From the NCBI GenBank assembly GCA_023139655.1, contig JAGLNE010000097.1, forward strand, positions 1 through 16,391: 16,391 bases of DNA, written 5' to 3'. A program made the position numbers and the translations under genes. The stretch's first letter is position 1. Every line of letters starts with the position of its first letter. Origin of the DNA: Candidatus Parcubacteria bacterium (GTDB lineage: Bacteria > Patescibacteriota > Patescibacteriia > Patescibacteriales > UBA12075). This document shows positions 1 to 8,287 of this stretch, piece by piece. Below the pieces are notes generated by a model that searched no databases, had not been told where the DNA came from, and saw nothing but the letters and a program-made list of their open reading frames with translations.

Positions 1-60
1 AGCGACGAAGGATCTCGTTTCTGTATCCACGGGATTCTTCGCCTACGGCTCAGAATGACA
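1..60. repeat. Partial copy of dispersed palindromic repeat (copy 1)
   Basis: This stretch matches 1466-1531 in the same orientation (shared blocks include agcgacgaaggatctcgt and tgtatccacgggattctt, and both end tcagaatgaca). The left end is cut by the window edge. It lies just behind the 3' end of the glycosyltransferase gene, so the two copies bracket that gene as direct repeats. Sequences beginning gtcat-cctga and ending tcagaatgac occur as dispersed intergenic repeats in many uncultured bacterial genomes. No coding function is visible. Confidence 0.8.
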
Positions 61-92
61 AAGCATAATACGAAAATTTGTAAATTTGTAGT

Positions 93-1376
93 TTAATCTT
101 TATACGTTATCACCTCCAAAGTCTTTTTAGCGGTTTTTTGCCAACTGAAATCTTTTACCCGTTCTAAGCCTTTTTCTATCAACTCAGCTTGTAATTTTTT
201 GTCATTAACTATACGCGTTAATGCTTCCGCAATTGACAGCGCGTAGTTAGGGTTAAATAAGAGCCCGGCATCGCCAACTACCTCGGGAATAGATGTTACC
301 TCAGAAGCGGCAATCGGGACGCCGCAAGCCATGGCCTGGAGCAAGGGGATGCCAAAACCCTCATAAAGCGAAGGCAAAACAAAAATACTGGCAGCGCAGT
401 AAAGATATGGCACATCGTCTTCTTCAACCCAGCCAGGCATTACAACGTCACTTACCAAATCAAACTCACGGATCATATATTTTGTTTCATCATAGCCATA
501 GCTGGCATCGCCCACAAGAACTAATTTTTCTTTCAATCCGGGATTATTTTCCTTCATAATAGCGAACGCTTCTATCAAGGCCGGAATATTTTTTTTGCGC
601 TCGATCCGGCCGATATAAAATATAAAAGGCGCTTCAATCCCATATTTAGCTAATACTTTTTTGGTTTTGGCCGAATCGTTTAAGGGCTTATATATAGATT
701 CACTATAACCATTAGGTACTACTGTTACCTTGTCTATATTGGTGCTATAAAACTCCTTTATATCGCGCTTAGTAAATTCGGAAATAGTTATTATCCGGTC
801 AGCCTTATTAAGGGCAAAATCAGTGGACCATTTTAAATAATCCATAGTATTGGCCCGGTACTTACCAAAGGTAAAAATACGAACAATAAAATTTAAAAAA
901 CGCCGCTTTTGCCTGCCTTCCGGACCCATTGGGGCGGTATCATAGACAGTAAAGCGGCGTTCATAGCCAATATCATGGATCGTAACTACACTGCGCCGGG
1001 GATGAATTAAGGGCAGGGTATGGGAAGGTATAAACAGTACATCCGGTCGGTGAAATAACATTTCCAAGGAAAAACGACCCTGAGTCCAGAAAAAATTAAA
1101 GGGCCAATTTAATATCTTGGCCCGAAAATTATTACCCGGAGATTTAATGACCTGATATCCGTCATTATCAAAACACGTCTCTATTGGCTTGAGAGTAGGA
1201 TCAAAACGCGTCGTAGTCAAATCCAACAAACCGCCTTTAAGCGGCTCGTCGGTATAAAGTATGTATTGATTTTCCAGGTCCAGCTTGGCTATCCAGCGAA
1301 TCAAATAATACGAGTACCATTCGGTCCCGGTCCGATGTTCGCGGTTAGCTCGGCTGGCGTCGATTCCTATAGTCAT
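93..1376 (-). CDS. GT4-family glycosyltransferase (group 1)
   Basis: This is a 427-aa retaining GT-B glycosyltransferase that probably transfers a nucleotide-activated sugar to a cell-surface glycan or lipid on the inner face of the membrane. The N-terminal acceptor domain runs to about residue 230 and contains an IHDIGYERRF segment. The C-terminal donor domain has FYIGRIERKKN (R257, K262), GDASYGYDE and the family signature LPSLYEGFGIPLLQAM. In the signature the usual E-x7-E reads E339-x7-Q347. The second acidic residue, which normally contacts the donor, is glutamine, which some members tolerate. No membrane segment is seen. The start MTIGIDASR fits the usual first beta strand, and no Shine-Dalgarno precedes it. 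The gene stands alone between two repeat copies, so its pathway cannot be told from context. Family assignment is firm; the substrate is unknown. Confidence 0.93.
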   Translation of the reverse strand: MTIGIDASRANREHRTGTEWYSYYLIRWIAKLDLENQYILYTDEPLKGGLLDLTTTRFDPTLKPIETCFDNDGYQVIKSPGNNFRAKILNWPFNFFWTQGRFSLEMLFHRPDVLFIPSHTLPLIHPRRSVVTIHDIGYERRFTVYDTAPMGPEGRQKRRFLNFIVRIFTFGKYRANTMDYLKWSTDFALNKADRIITISEFTKRDIKEFYSTNIDKVTVVPNGYSESIYKPLNDSAKTKKVLAKYGIEAPFIFYIGRIERKKNIPALIEAFAIMKENNPGLKEKLVLVGDASYGYDETKYMIREFDLVSDVVMPGWVEEDDVPYLYCAASIFVLPSLYEGFGIPLLQAMACGVPIAASEVTSIPEVVGDAGLLFNPNYALSIAEALTRIVNDKKLQAELIEKGLERVKDFSWQKTAKKTLEVITYKD

Positions 1377-1427
1377 AATATGAATTGATAATATAATGCG
1401 AATGCTGCAAACTAATAATCAACTAGA

Positions 1428-1531
1428 TGTCATCCTGAGGAGCCCTGCCTGCCGGCAGGCAGGAAAGCGACGAAGGATCTCGTGGCTGTATCCACGGGAT
1501 TCTTCTCCCGCTTCGCGGAATCAGAATGACA
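1428..1531. repeat. Dispersed palindromic repeat (copy 2, complete)
   Basis: About 104 bp ending in imperfect 11-bp terminal inverted repeats: tgtcatcctga at 1428-1438 and tcagaatgaca at 1521-1531, which pair with one mismatch. Inside is a GC-rich palindrome, cctgcctgccggcaggcagg (1444-1463), that is absent from what remains of copy 1 and looks like a nested insertion. The element fills the spacer between mreB and the glycosyltransferase gene. Confidence 0.8.
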
Positions 1532-1539
1532 GGGGTTTT

Positions 1540-2547
1540 TTACTTAGTAGCTAAAATACTGCGCTTGTAACTATCCAAATTATCCAAAGCAATGCCCGTG
1601 CCTTTGGCTACGCACAACAAGGCATCGTCAGCCAAATAGGCCGGTACACCGGTAGTGCGCGATAATAATTGCTCAAAATTCCTAAGCAGCGAACTGCCGC
1701 CGGAAAGAACCATCCCTTTATCCATAATATCGGCAGCTAACTCGGGCGGAGTATCGTGCAGAACTTTCTTAACGGCGCTAATTACCGCTTCCAGCTCATT
1801 CTGGAGGGCATCGGTTATGTCACTACTGGTAACGGTAATACTCCGCGGCAAGCCGGTCAAAATATCACGTCCCCGTATTTCGTAGCTTAATTTGTTCTCA
1901 AGAAACAGAGCCGAACCGATATTGATCTTTGTTTCTTCGGCCGTACGCTCCCCGATCGCCAGATTATATTTTTTGCGGATATATTCAATAATTGCCTCGT
2001 CAAATTTATTGCCGCCCACCCGGACCGAAATTGAAGATACGATCCCACCCAAAGATATCACCGCCATTTCCGCTGTCCCACCGCCAATGTCAATTATCAT
2101 ATGGCCGCTGGCCGAACCGATCGGAATATCAGCGCCGATCGCGGCCGCGACTGGTTCTTTGATAATATAGGCAGCCTTGGCTCCGGCAGCAATGGTAGCA
2201 TCAATCACAGCCCGGCGTTCAGTTGAAGAAATACCAGCCGGAACCGCGACCATTACTTCCGGGCGAAAAAGCTTAACCCCGCCAACCGCCTTGTTAATAA
2301 AATACCTAAGCATGGCTTCGGTAGTGCGGTAGTCGGCGATTACCCCGTCTTTTAACGGTTTAACCGCGATAATACTATCCGGAGTGCGCCCAAGCATGTC
2401 TTTGGCTTCATTACCAACCGCTAATATTTTTTTGTCATTAACCGACACGGCCACAACACTGGGTTCATTAATTACAATCCCGCGTTTAGGCAAATGAACC
2501 AAAGTATAGGTAGTGCCCAGATCAATCCCGATTCGTTTTATAAACAT
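1540..2547 (-). CDS. mreB: Rod shape-determining protein MreB
   Basis: 335-aa bacterial actin that polymerises under the membrane and guides the elongation machinery of the cell wall. Visible motifs are the phosphate-1 loop GIDLGTTYT (residues 7-15), the connecting region EPSVVAV, the phosphate-2 loop IDIGGGTAEMAV (about 152-163), and the adenosine motif VLSGGSSLL followed by AKGTGIALDN near the C-terminus. Length is close to the family norm (about 330-350). The start MFIKRIGIDLG places the first strand correctly. No mreC, mreD or rodA is next to it, so it is not in the common mre cluster here. A short inverted repeat (2576-2583 with 2594-2601) lies in the leader. A rho-independent terminator upstream (2621-2663) separates it from the ABC operon, so it must have its own promoter, which I cannot place with confidence. 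Confidence 0.96.
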   Translation of the reverse strand: MFIKRIGIDLGTTYTLVHLPKRGIVINEPSVVAVSVNDKKILAVGNEAKDMLGRTPDSIIAVKPLKDGVIADYRTTEAMLRYFINKAVGGVKLFRPEVMVAVPAGISSTERRAVIDATIAAGAKAAYIIKEPVAAAIGADIPIGSASGHMIIDIGGGTAEMAVISLGGIVSSISVRVGGNKFDEAIIEYIRKKYNLAIGERTAEETKINIGSALFLENKLSYEIRGRDILTGLPRSITVTSSDITDALQNELEAVISAVKKVLHDTPPELAADIMDKGMVLSGGSSLLRNFEQLLSRTTGVPAYLADDALLCVAKGTGIALDNLDSYKRSILATK

Positions 2548-2620
2548 ATTTAACTATATATTAAAACACAATTCAACCTAAAAAGCAAAAATATTTTAGG
2601 TCATATAACTCTTTAACTAT

Positions 2621-2663
2621 AACAAAACAAAAAACAAAAAACAAGGACAAATTTCCCTTGTTT
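2621..2663 (-). terminator. Rho-independent terminator of the ABC transporter operon
   Basis: Read on the minus strand, an 8-bp stem (2656-2663 with 2639-2646, aaacaagg/ccttgttt) with a 9-nt loop is followed by a long T-rich tract (complement of 2638-2621). It lies after the last permease gene and the nested palindrome and before mreB, so it should end the operon transcript. The stem is AT-rich and therefore only moderately strong. Confidence 0.6.
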
Positions 2664-2691
2664 GTTTATATAATTTATATAATAACCCACC

Positions 2692-2829
2692 TTACGCGCT
2701 ACGTTTTTACCTTAGAAGAAACTATAATTAATGTAATTTAAACAAAAACACTAAGATAAAACTTGTTCTTATCCTTGTTTTTGTTTAAATTACATTAATT
2801 ATAGTTTCGTTTACGCGATAAGCGCGTAA
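2692..2829. repeat. Nested palindrome with 33-bp perfect arms
   Basis: The inner arms 2718-2750 and 2776-2808 are perfect reverse complements over 33 bp and are separated by 25 nt. Around them lies a second pair, ttacgcgct (2692-2700) and agcgcgtaa (2821-2829). A further ttacgcg at 2811-2817 could pair alternatively with cgcgtaa at 2823-2829. Farther out, ataac (2682-2686) and gttag (2836-2840) are also nearly complementary. The remainder of the 2548-2854 spacer holds the terminator and AT-rich sequence; no gene is seen. The size and layering resemble the palindromic element at 15017-15180, but the sequences are not alike. Confidence 0.85.
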
Positions 2830-2854
2830 TCATGAGTTAGTAATATAACCTTAT

Positions 2855-4144
2855 TTATTCAGCTCTAAGCGCTTCTACCGGTTCTAAACGAGCGGCTTTT
2901 CTGGCCGGATACACCCCAAAAGCCAAGCCAAAAATACCAGAAAAACCCAGAGCAACAATATAAGCTTTTATTGGAACGACAAATTCCCAATTTAAACCGT
3001 AAGCACTGGCGCCGAAAGACACCAGCCAGGAGATCGCAACCCCAATGCTAGTACCGATAATTCCGCCAAAAATAGTTATTAATACCGATTCAATTAAAAA
3101 TTGCCACATAATATCCCGATATTTCGCCCCAACCGCTTTCCGAAGACCGATTTCCGCTGTTCGCTCGCTTACCACCACATACATTATATTCATTATCCCA
3201 ACCCCGCCGACAACCAAAGATATGGCCACTATTGCCAGAAGTAAAAGAGTAATCGCTCCGGTTACTGTACCCATTATCTCCATGGACTCAACCATAGTTA
3301 CAACCCGAAAGTCATCCTTGCCGGTATCAAAAATGCCTTGGCTCGGACCCTCCGGATGAGGCAAGTCATGATTATCCCGCAAAATAAAACGGGCTTCTTC
3401 CGCCGTGTCGTCAATTTGACTTACATCAGCTACTTTAAACATTTGGTATTGAACATGATTTATTCCCATTACTCTCTTCTGTAGGGTTCGAATCGGAATA
3501 TATACGATTTTATCAAAATCAAAGGTCATCATCGCGCCCCGCTCCTCCAGTACGCCAATAACACGAAATTTACTTTTTCTAACTTTTATTGATTTGCCAA
3601 TCGGGTCTGAGTCGCCGAATAAATCATATTTTATTTCTTTACCTAATACCACTACACTCGCCAATGACCGATCCTCGGCAGCGGTAAACCAACGCCCATG
3701 CTCAACCTCGCTTTTATCTATTTCAATATATGAACTGGTTTGTCCAAGCACCATAGCTAACTTCATTTCACTGCCGTAACTTACTTGTTCCTGACCAATA
3801 ATACCGGCATAACCATCAACTACATTGGGTAATTTAAGAATATCTTCGTAGTCTTCAAGGGTTAAAGACGTCGGCTGGACTCCTTGGGCAATAGCCGCCG
3901 CGCTCTGTTGCTCGCCGGCTGTGCCGGACTTAGAGCTAGGCACCTTAATCTCTACTTCAAACATATCTGAGCCGCCAAAAGATTCTATTTCCCCTACGAT
4001 CAAAGAATTAATCCCCTCGCCGGCGGAAAAAACAATAATCACGCTGGCAATCCCGATTACCATACCTAAAACCGTTAACGCCGTCCTGATCTTGTTGGTC
4101 TTAAGCGCGATTGTGGCTGATTTAATTGTGTCTAAAATATGCAT
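2855..4144 (-). CDS. MacB/FtsX-type ABC transporter permease (distal)
   Basis: About 429-aa permease of the type VII (MacB/LolCDE) ABC superfamily. There is one N-terminal membrane helix (TVLGMVIGIASVIIVFSAG), then a large extracytoplasmic MacB-like periplasmic core domain to about residue 300. Three C-terminal helices follow, with the conserved GGVGIMNIMYVVVSERTAEIGLRKAVGA motif region, and the protein ends VYPARKAARLEPVEALRAE. I chose the ATG at 4144 over the upstream GTG at 4150 because gaggt sits 7 nt before it. It is the last gene of the operon and is paralogous to the permease just upstream, so the two could form a heterodimer. No ATPase is fused, unlike MacB of Gram-negatives. Family assignment is firm; the exported substrate is unknown. 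Confidence 0.92.
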   Translation of the reverse strand: MHILDTIKSATIALKTNKIRTALTVLGMVIGIASVIIVFSAGEGINSLIVGEIESFGGSDMFEVEIKVPSSKSGTAGEQQSAAAIAQGVQPTSLTLEDYEDILKLPNVVDGYAGIIGQEQVSYGSEMKLAMVLGQTSSYIEIDKSEVEHGRWFTAAEDRSLASVVVLGKEIKYDLFGDSDPIGKSIKVRKSKFRVIGVLEERGAMMTFDFDKIVYIPIRTLQKRVMGINHVQYQMFKVADVSQIDDTAEEARFILRDNHDLPHPEGPSQGIFDTGKDDFRVVTMVESMEIMGTVTGAITLLLLAIVAISLVVGGVGIMNIMYVVVSERTAEIGLRKAVGAKYRDIMWQFLIESVLITIFGGIIGTSIGVAISWLVSFGASAYGLNWEFVVPIKAYIVALGFSGIFGLAFGVYPARKAARLEPVEALRAE

Positions 4145-4164
4145 AAACACTACCTCACCCCCGG

Positions 4165-4189
4165 CCCCTCTCCTTCTTAAGGAGAGGGG
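4165..4189. repeat. 11-bp hairpin between the two permease genes
   Basis: cccctctcctt (4165-4175) and aaggagagggg (4179-4189) pair perfectly around a 3-nt loop, within a 64-nt spacer. The surrounding ctcacccccggcccctctcc block looks like a dispersed repeat. On the minus strand the repeat runs into ggggtgaggt, so it appears to supply the ribosome-binding sequence of the downstream permease. The stem could also adjust expression of the two permeases by pausing or by RNA processing. Confidence 0.75.
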
Positions 4190-4208
4190 AGAAATATTTA
4201 TATTACGT

Positions 4209-5465
4209 TTATTCGTATCTAAGGGCTTCTACTGGTTCCAGTTTACTGGCCTTGCGGGCCGGGTAAAGGCCAAAGATTATCCCGACGATTGACGATACCC
4301 CAACCGCTAATAATATTGACTGAATGGATAAAATAAAAGCCCAATCATATCCCATGAACTTAGCCCCGGCCGCGATTAAAAAGGAAATTATCCCGCCGCC
4401 GATTATCCCAATTATCCCGCCAAGTAAAGTAACCGCCACCGACTCAAGCAAAAACTGATTCATGATATTAGCAGTACGGGCACCAAGCGCTTTGCGAAGG
4501 CCAATTTCCCGCGTCCGCTCAGTTACCGCCACCAGCATAATATTCATTATTCCAATCCCGCCAACCAAAAGAGACAGCGCCGCCATAGCCGCGAGAAAAT
4601 ATTTTAACGCATTGGTAACCGTGGTAATCATATCCAGGGCTTGAGCGCCGCTGCGTACTGTAAAGTCGTCATTTTTCCCGCTTGAATCAATAATATCGTG
4701 CCGCTCCCGCAGGGTCAGCTTAACATCCATAAGTACCTGGTTAATGTTGTCTTCATGGTCAACTTTGGCCCGAATTAAACCCAGGTGGTTGACTCCGGCA
4801 ATCAACTTTTGCATAGTCATGATCGGTATAAAAACCTGATCGTCGTAATCCTGAAAAGCAACTGTTCCCCGCTCTTTCATTACCCCAATTACCGAAAATG
4901 TATGTTTTTTAATTTTTACCCGCTGTCCGATTGCTTCAGACTCACCAAACAATTCGTTATAAACCGTAAAGCCAAGAACAATCACCCGGCTTAAATTTCG
5001 TTCTTCTTCCTTAGTAAAAAAACGGCCTTGATCTAATTCCCCGTCCTCTACTGTAGTAAAGCCGACACTGCAGCCGCTTAAATTGGTATCATAAGAATGC
5101 GCGCCCCAGCTTACCGTGCCCACCCCCTTGGTGTATGCGACCACATCAATTAAATTTGGCACATTTTTCTTTTCTTTTAATGCCATGGCATCATCATAGG
5201 TCAGAGTAGTAATTGAAATACCCATCATTGAAACAGGCGGTCCTTCTTCCTCGGCTGACCCGCCAGGCATAACGCCGATTATATTGGTGCCCAGTGATTT
5301 TACTTGGGCTAAAATCAAACTCTGAGCGCCGGCACCAACCGCCATGATCACAATTACCGCCCCGACACCGATAACAATGCCGAGCATAGTTAAAAAACTC
5401 CGGCCCTTGTTGGCGAGCAAAGCGGCTAGTGAAGTATGAATGGATTGAGTGATGGTATTGAACAT
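4209..5465 (-). CDS. MacB/FtsX-type ABC transporter permease (proximal)
   Basis: About 418-aa permease with the same plan as its neighbour: an N-terminal helix (TMLGIVIGVGAVIVIMAVGAG), an extracytoplasmic MacB-type domain, then three helices with GGIGIMNIMLVAVTERTREIGLRKALGA and the tail LYPARKASKLEPVEALRYE. The open frame extends upstream to 5540, but the extra residues (MYLASLYLVSLGF...) are translated from the low-complexity repeat in the spacer. The ATG at 5465, giving MFNTITQSIH, matches family N-termini and is the start I use. It lies third from the end of an operon order of regulator, adaptor, ATPase, permease, permease. Two different permeases with a separate ATPase recall LolC/LolE plus LolD. 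Here, however, a MacA-like adaptor is present, which suggests export rather than lipoprotein sorting (inference). Confidence 0.92.
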   Translation of the reverse strand: MFNTITQSIHTSLAALLANKGRSFLTMLGIVIGVGAVIVIMAVGAGAQSLILAQVKSLGTNIIGVMPGGSAEEEGPPVSMMGISITTLTYDDAMALKEKKNVPNLIDVVAYTKGVGTVSWGAHSYDTNLSGCSVGFTTVEDGELDQGRFFTKEEERNLSRVIVLGFTVYNELFGESEAIGQRVKIKKHTFSVIGVMKERGTVAFQDYDDQVFIPIMTMQKLIAGVNHLGLIRAKVDHEDNINQVLMDVKLTLRERHDIIDSSGKNDDFTVRSGAQALDMITTVTNALKYFLAAMAALSLLVGGIGIMNIMLVAVTERTREIGLRKALGARTANIMNQFLLESVAVTLLGGIIGIIGGGIISFLIAAGAKFMGYDWAFILSIQSILLAVGVSSIVGIIFGLYPARKASKLEPVEALRYE

Positions 5466-5474
5466 AAAATAAAA

Positions 5475-5664
5475 AGATACAAAATACAAGACGCAATAAA
5501 TAAACCCTAAAGACACAAGATACAAGGATGCAAGATACAAACAAATCTCAAATTAAAAATTCAAATGTTAAACTGTTTGTATCTTCTAATTTGTGCCTTT
5601 TAATTTGTTTGTTTCTTGCGTCTTGCGTCTTGTATCCTTTATTAAATATCTTGTTCTTTGTACC
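5475..5664. repeat. Inverted arrays of short degenerate words in the ATPase-permease spacer
   Basis: The 199-bp spacer inside the operon is made of variants of short words such as agatacaa, caagacgcaa and gcaagatac (5475-5555). Their reverse complements follow, such as cttgcgtcttgcgtcttgtat (5574-5664), with a short AT-rich middle. Transcribed, the two halves could form a long imperfect stem between the ATPase and permease cistrons. Similar word arrays lie at 9734-9834 and 12395-12570 with different words. No gene is seen. Confidence 0.7.
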
Positions 5665-6378
5665 TTACTTCAATAAATCTCCATCATGCGCTAGACGCCT
5701 GTTTTTTACCGGCCTATCCTCCACAATCAAACCATCACGGACATTTATTACCCGCTTAGCGTGCTCGGCTGTATAGATTTCGTGGGTAACGAGAATAATG
5801 GTATTGCCGACTTCATTTAATTTCTGCAATATCTCCATGATCTGAATACCGGATTTAGAGTCAAGGTTACCGGTCGGCTCATCGGCAAAAATAATTGAAG
5901 GATTATTGACCAGCGCCCGGGCAATCGCTACCCGTTGTTTTTCACCGCCCGATATTTGATTAGTAAAATAATCCAAGCGGTGCCCCAAGCCTACATCTTC
6001 CAGCACTCTACGGGCGCGATCGTCTATATTTTTTTTGTCTTTAGCATAAGTCAATGGCAATTTAACATTATCCAGGACTGTGGTCCGGGCAAGTAAATTA
6101 AATGACTGAAAAACAAAACCTATCTTAGAATTACGCAGATCAGCCAGCTCATTATCACTCATAGTGGTAACATCCCGGTCGGCAAATTCATATTTCCCCT
6201 CACTGGCCCGGTCTAACAAACCCATTATATGCATTAATGTTGATTTGCCAGAACCGCTCGGGCCCATGATCGCCACAAATTCGCCCTCGTTAATAACAAA
6301 AGAAAGCCCGTGCAGTACCTTGGTCACGAGCTTTTCATTCTCAAATTGCTTCTTTAGGTCTTTTATATTAATCAGCAT
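5665..6378 (-). CDS. ABC transporter ATP-binding protein, LolD/MacB type
   Basis: 237-aa nucleotide-binding subunit that powers the two permeases encoded downstream. Motifs in order are Walker [10 protein letters not shown] (residues 39-47), Q-loop Q91 in FVFQSFNLL, signature ISGGEKQR (142-149), Walker [13 protein letters not shown] (162-173) and switch histidine H199 in VTHE. The signature reads ISGGE where LSGGQ is usual, a mild and tolerated change. The ARTTVLDNV segment after the Q-loop is typical of the LolD/MacB/FtsE group. The frame opens at 6399 with MLTANNT, but the ATG at 6378 ([10 protein letters not shown]) fits the family and sits 4 nt behind the stop of the adaptor gene, so translation is probably coupled. 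Confidence 0.95.
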   Translation of the reverse strand: MLINIKDLKKQFENEKLVTKVLHGLSFVINEGEFVAIMGPSGSGKSTLMHIMGLLDRASEGKYEFADRDVTTMSDNELADLRNSKIGFVFQSFNLLARTTVLDNVKLPLTYAKDKKNIDDRARRVLEDVGLGHRLDYFTNQISGGEKQRVAIARALVNNPSIIFADEPTGNLDSKSGIQIMEILQKLNEVGNTIILVTHEIYTAEHAKRVINVRDGLIVEDRPVKNRRLAHDGDLLK

Positions 6379-6382
6379 AGTA

Positions 6383-8281
6383 TTATTTGCCGTTAACAAT
6401 TGAAGTTACTACTATTTCCCCGGCCTTAACTCCGTCCAAAATTTCAACCATTCCTTCATCACCTCTTAGACCTAAAACGACCGAACGTTCATCAATATTT
6501 TTGCCAACTAAAACTCGGACAAACTTACCAGTGCCATTTTTACTAACAACTGACCGACTGGGAACGGTTATTACATTGCTTTTTTCAGCTGTGGTAAGAA
6601 TTATATTAGCAGTCATACCGGATTTTACAGCGTGCTCAAGGGGATCAAAACTAATCAATACTTTATAGTAAATCACATCCTGGACCACGGTTTCCGCCGG
6701 TTCAATAAAAAATACTTCACCATTTAATTTAATGTCTTCACCATAAGCATCAAGGGTGATCTCCGCCGGATCCTTAAGCTCAATCTTGGCAATATCCGCC
6801 TCTGAAATTAGCACTTCAATTTCATAATCATTCTGCCCGAGCATGGAAATCGCGGCTCCACCGCTAGCACTCACTTGCTCGCCCTTCTCGTAATCGGCCC
6901 GGGTAATGGTCCCGTCAATCGGGGCATAAACGCGAGAATGTTCAAGCTGTTCTATAATATTATTTAACCCCGCTTCAGTCTGCTTGACCCTGGCTTGATC
7001 AAGCGACACATCATAACGGCTGGCCGGTGCTAAAATCTGGCTAAGCTTAGCTCGCGCGACAAACCAGGCCTCATTAGAGGTATTTACTTTTGATTCACCG
7101 GCTATCACCAGACTGTCACCACTAAGCTGGGCAGTAGCGAGGGCATTCTCGGCGTCTAACACGGCTTTTTCATAGTTGGCGACCGCGGTAGCAAGCGCGT
7201 CTGCTTTCTCAGCTACTTTGGTGTCATAATTTAAAATCGCGTCTGAAAGTGTTTGCTTATTACCCTGAACCGCGGTTATAGCCGTACCCACGGCAGTCTG
7301 CTGGGTACTAATAGTAACCTTGAAAGCATCCAATTCGGTCTGGGTAAAGGCAGAAGAAGTAATGCTGTGTTCCAGTGCGCTAAAACAATTATTCAGAGCG
7401 GAAAAAACCTTATTAAGAAGAGAAATCGTGTTCTCCTGAGTATTAAGCACTTTGCTGCTAGTAGTACTAGTTTTGGCTATAAGCAAACTGCTGTTTGCGC
7501 TCGCTAAGAGTGTTTGTGCTTCGGCGTATTCTCCTTCGGTAGCGGTCTTATAGCCTGGGTCTGATTTTGATAGCTGATCCTTAGCGTCTTCGTCGGTCAG
7601 TACCCGGTTGATAGCATCAAGCGCGTTATTGGCAATGGTATTTTTCTCTTCCGCACTTGTAAGGGCAGTCTCGATCGCGTCATCCAAAGCGTTCTGGTAG
7701 GTAGCTCTGGCGTTATTAAGATTTGTATTCGCTGTAGCAACGGCTTGCTCACTCGGGGTAATGTCAGAGGCTAGTGGGGACATAAGATCGGCCAAAGTTT
7801 TTTCGGCCTGCCGAATAGACTCGCTAACTGAACTCTTGGTCTTTTCCAGCTCAATTTTTGCCGACTCATAAGCGGCTTTAGCCTGGGCCTCACCGGCCCG
7901 GACCACGGCAATATCATGACTGGTCGCGCCGGCGATTAATTTATTAAGATTTTCGCGGGCTACCTGCAAATTGGCCTCAGCCTCCTGTTTTTTAATATCC
8001 AGGTCAGTGTGTTCCAGCTCGGCCAACAACTGATCCTTAACTACAGTGTCGCCAACACTAACTAAAACTTGGGCAATTCGGCCGGAGTTTAAAAAATTCA
8101 GATCAATCTCTTTATCCGCCTTAACCGTACCGGTCTCGGAAACGGTTTGAATAATATTACCCAACTCAGCTTTGACGGTCTTGTATGTTATTTCTTCGGA
8201 CCCGCCCATAAGGCTTAGTACGGCGATAATACCAACAACAGCGATGATCACTAATATAATAATTGCTTTTTTTATAGACAT
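6383..8281 (-). CDS. MacA/HlyD-type membrane-fusion (adaptor) protein with long hairpin
   Basis: 632-aa adaptor anchored by an N-terminal helix (AIIILVIIAVVGIIAVLSLM, about 6-25). A first half-lipoyl segment (VLVSVGDTVVKDQLLAELEHTDL) leads into a very long alpha-helical, Ala/Thr/Ser-rich coiled-coil region, about residues 95-430. The second half-lipoyl (VYAPIDGTITRADYEKGEQV), the beta-barrel and the membrane-proximal domain (VITVPSRSVVSKNGTGKFVRVLVG) follow. Typical MacA is about 370-400 aa, so the hairpin is enlarged by some 200 residues. In Gram-negatives such hairpins reach TolC. No outer-membrane partner is encoded here, and the suspected host lineage lacks a classical outer membrane. The gene is 6 nt from the response regulator and 4 nt from the ATPase, so it is cotranscribed and probably coupled with them. 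Confidence 0.92.
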   Translation of the reverse strand: MSIKKAIIILVIIAVVGIIAVLSLMGGSEEITYKTVKAELGNIIQTVSETGTVKADKEIDLNFLNSGRIAQVLVSVGDTVVKDQLLAELEHTDLDIKKQEAEANLQVARENLNKLIAGATSHDIAVVRAGEAQAKAAYESAKIELEKTKSSVSESIRQAEKTLADLMSPLASDITPSEQAVATANTNLNNARATYQNALDDAIETALTSAEEKNTIANNALDAINRVLTDEDAKDQLSKSDPGYKTATEGEYAEAQTLLASANSSLLIAKTSTTSSKVLNTQENTISLLNKVFSALNNCFSALEHSITSSAFTQTELDAFKVTISTQQTAVGTAITAVQGNKQTLSDAILNYDTKVAEKADALATAVANYEKAVLDAENALATAQLSGDSLVIAGESKVNTSNEAWFVARAKLSQILAPASRYDVSLDQARVKQTEAGLNNIIEQLEHSRVYAPIDGTITRADYEKGEQVSASGGAAISMLGQNDYEIEVLISEADIAKIELKDPAEITLDAYGEDIKLNGEVFFIEPAETVVQDVIYYKVLISFDPLEHAVKSGMTANIILTTAEKSNVITVPSRSVVSKNGTGKFVRVLVGKNIDERSVVLGLRGDEGMVEILDGVKAGEIVVTSIVNGK

Positions 8282-8287
8282 ATTTCT

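Noticed and set aside
5194..5544. 116-aa frame overlapping the permease gene and its spacer
   Set aside because: It is out of frame with a well-conserved permease, and its start lies in repeat sequence.
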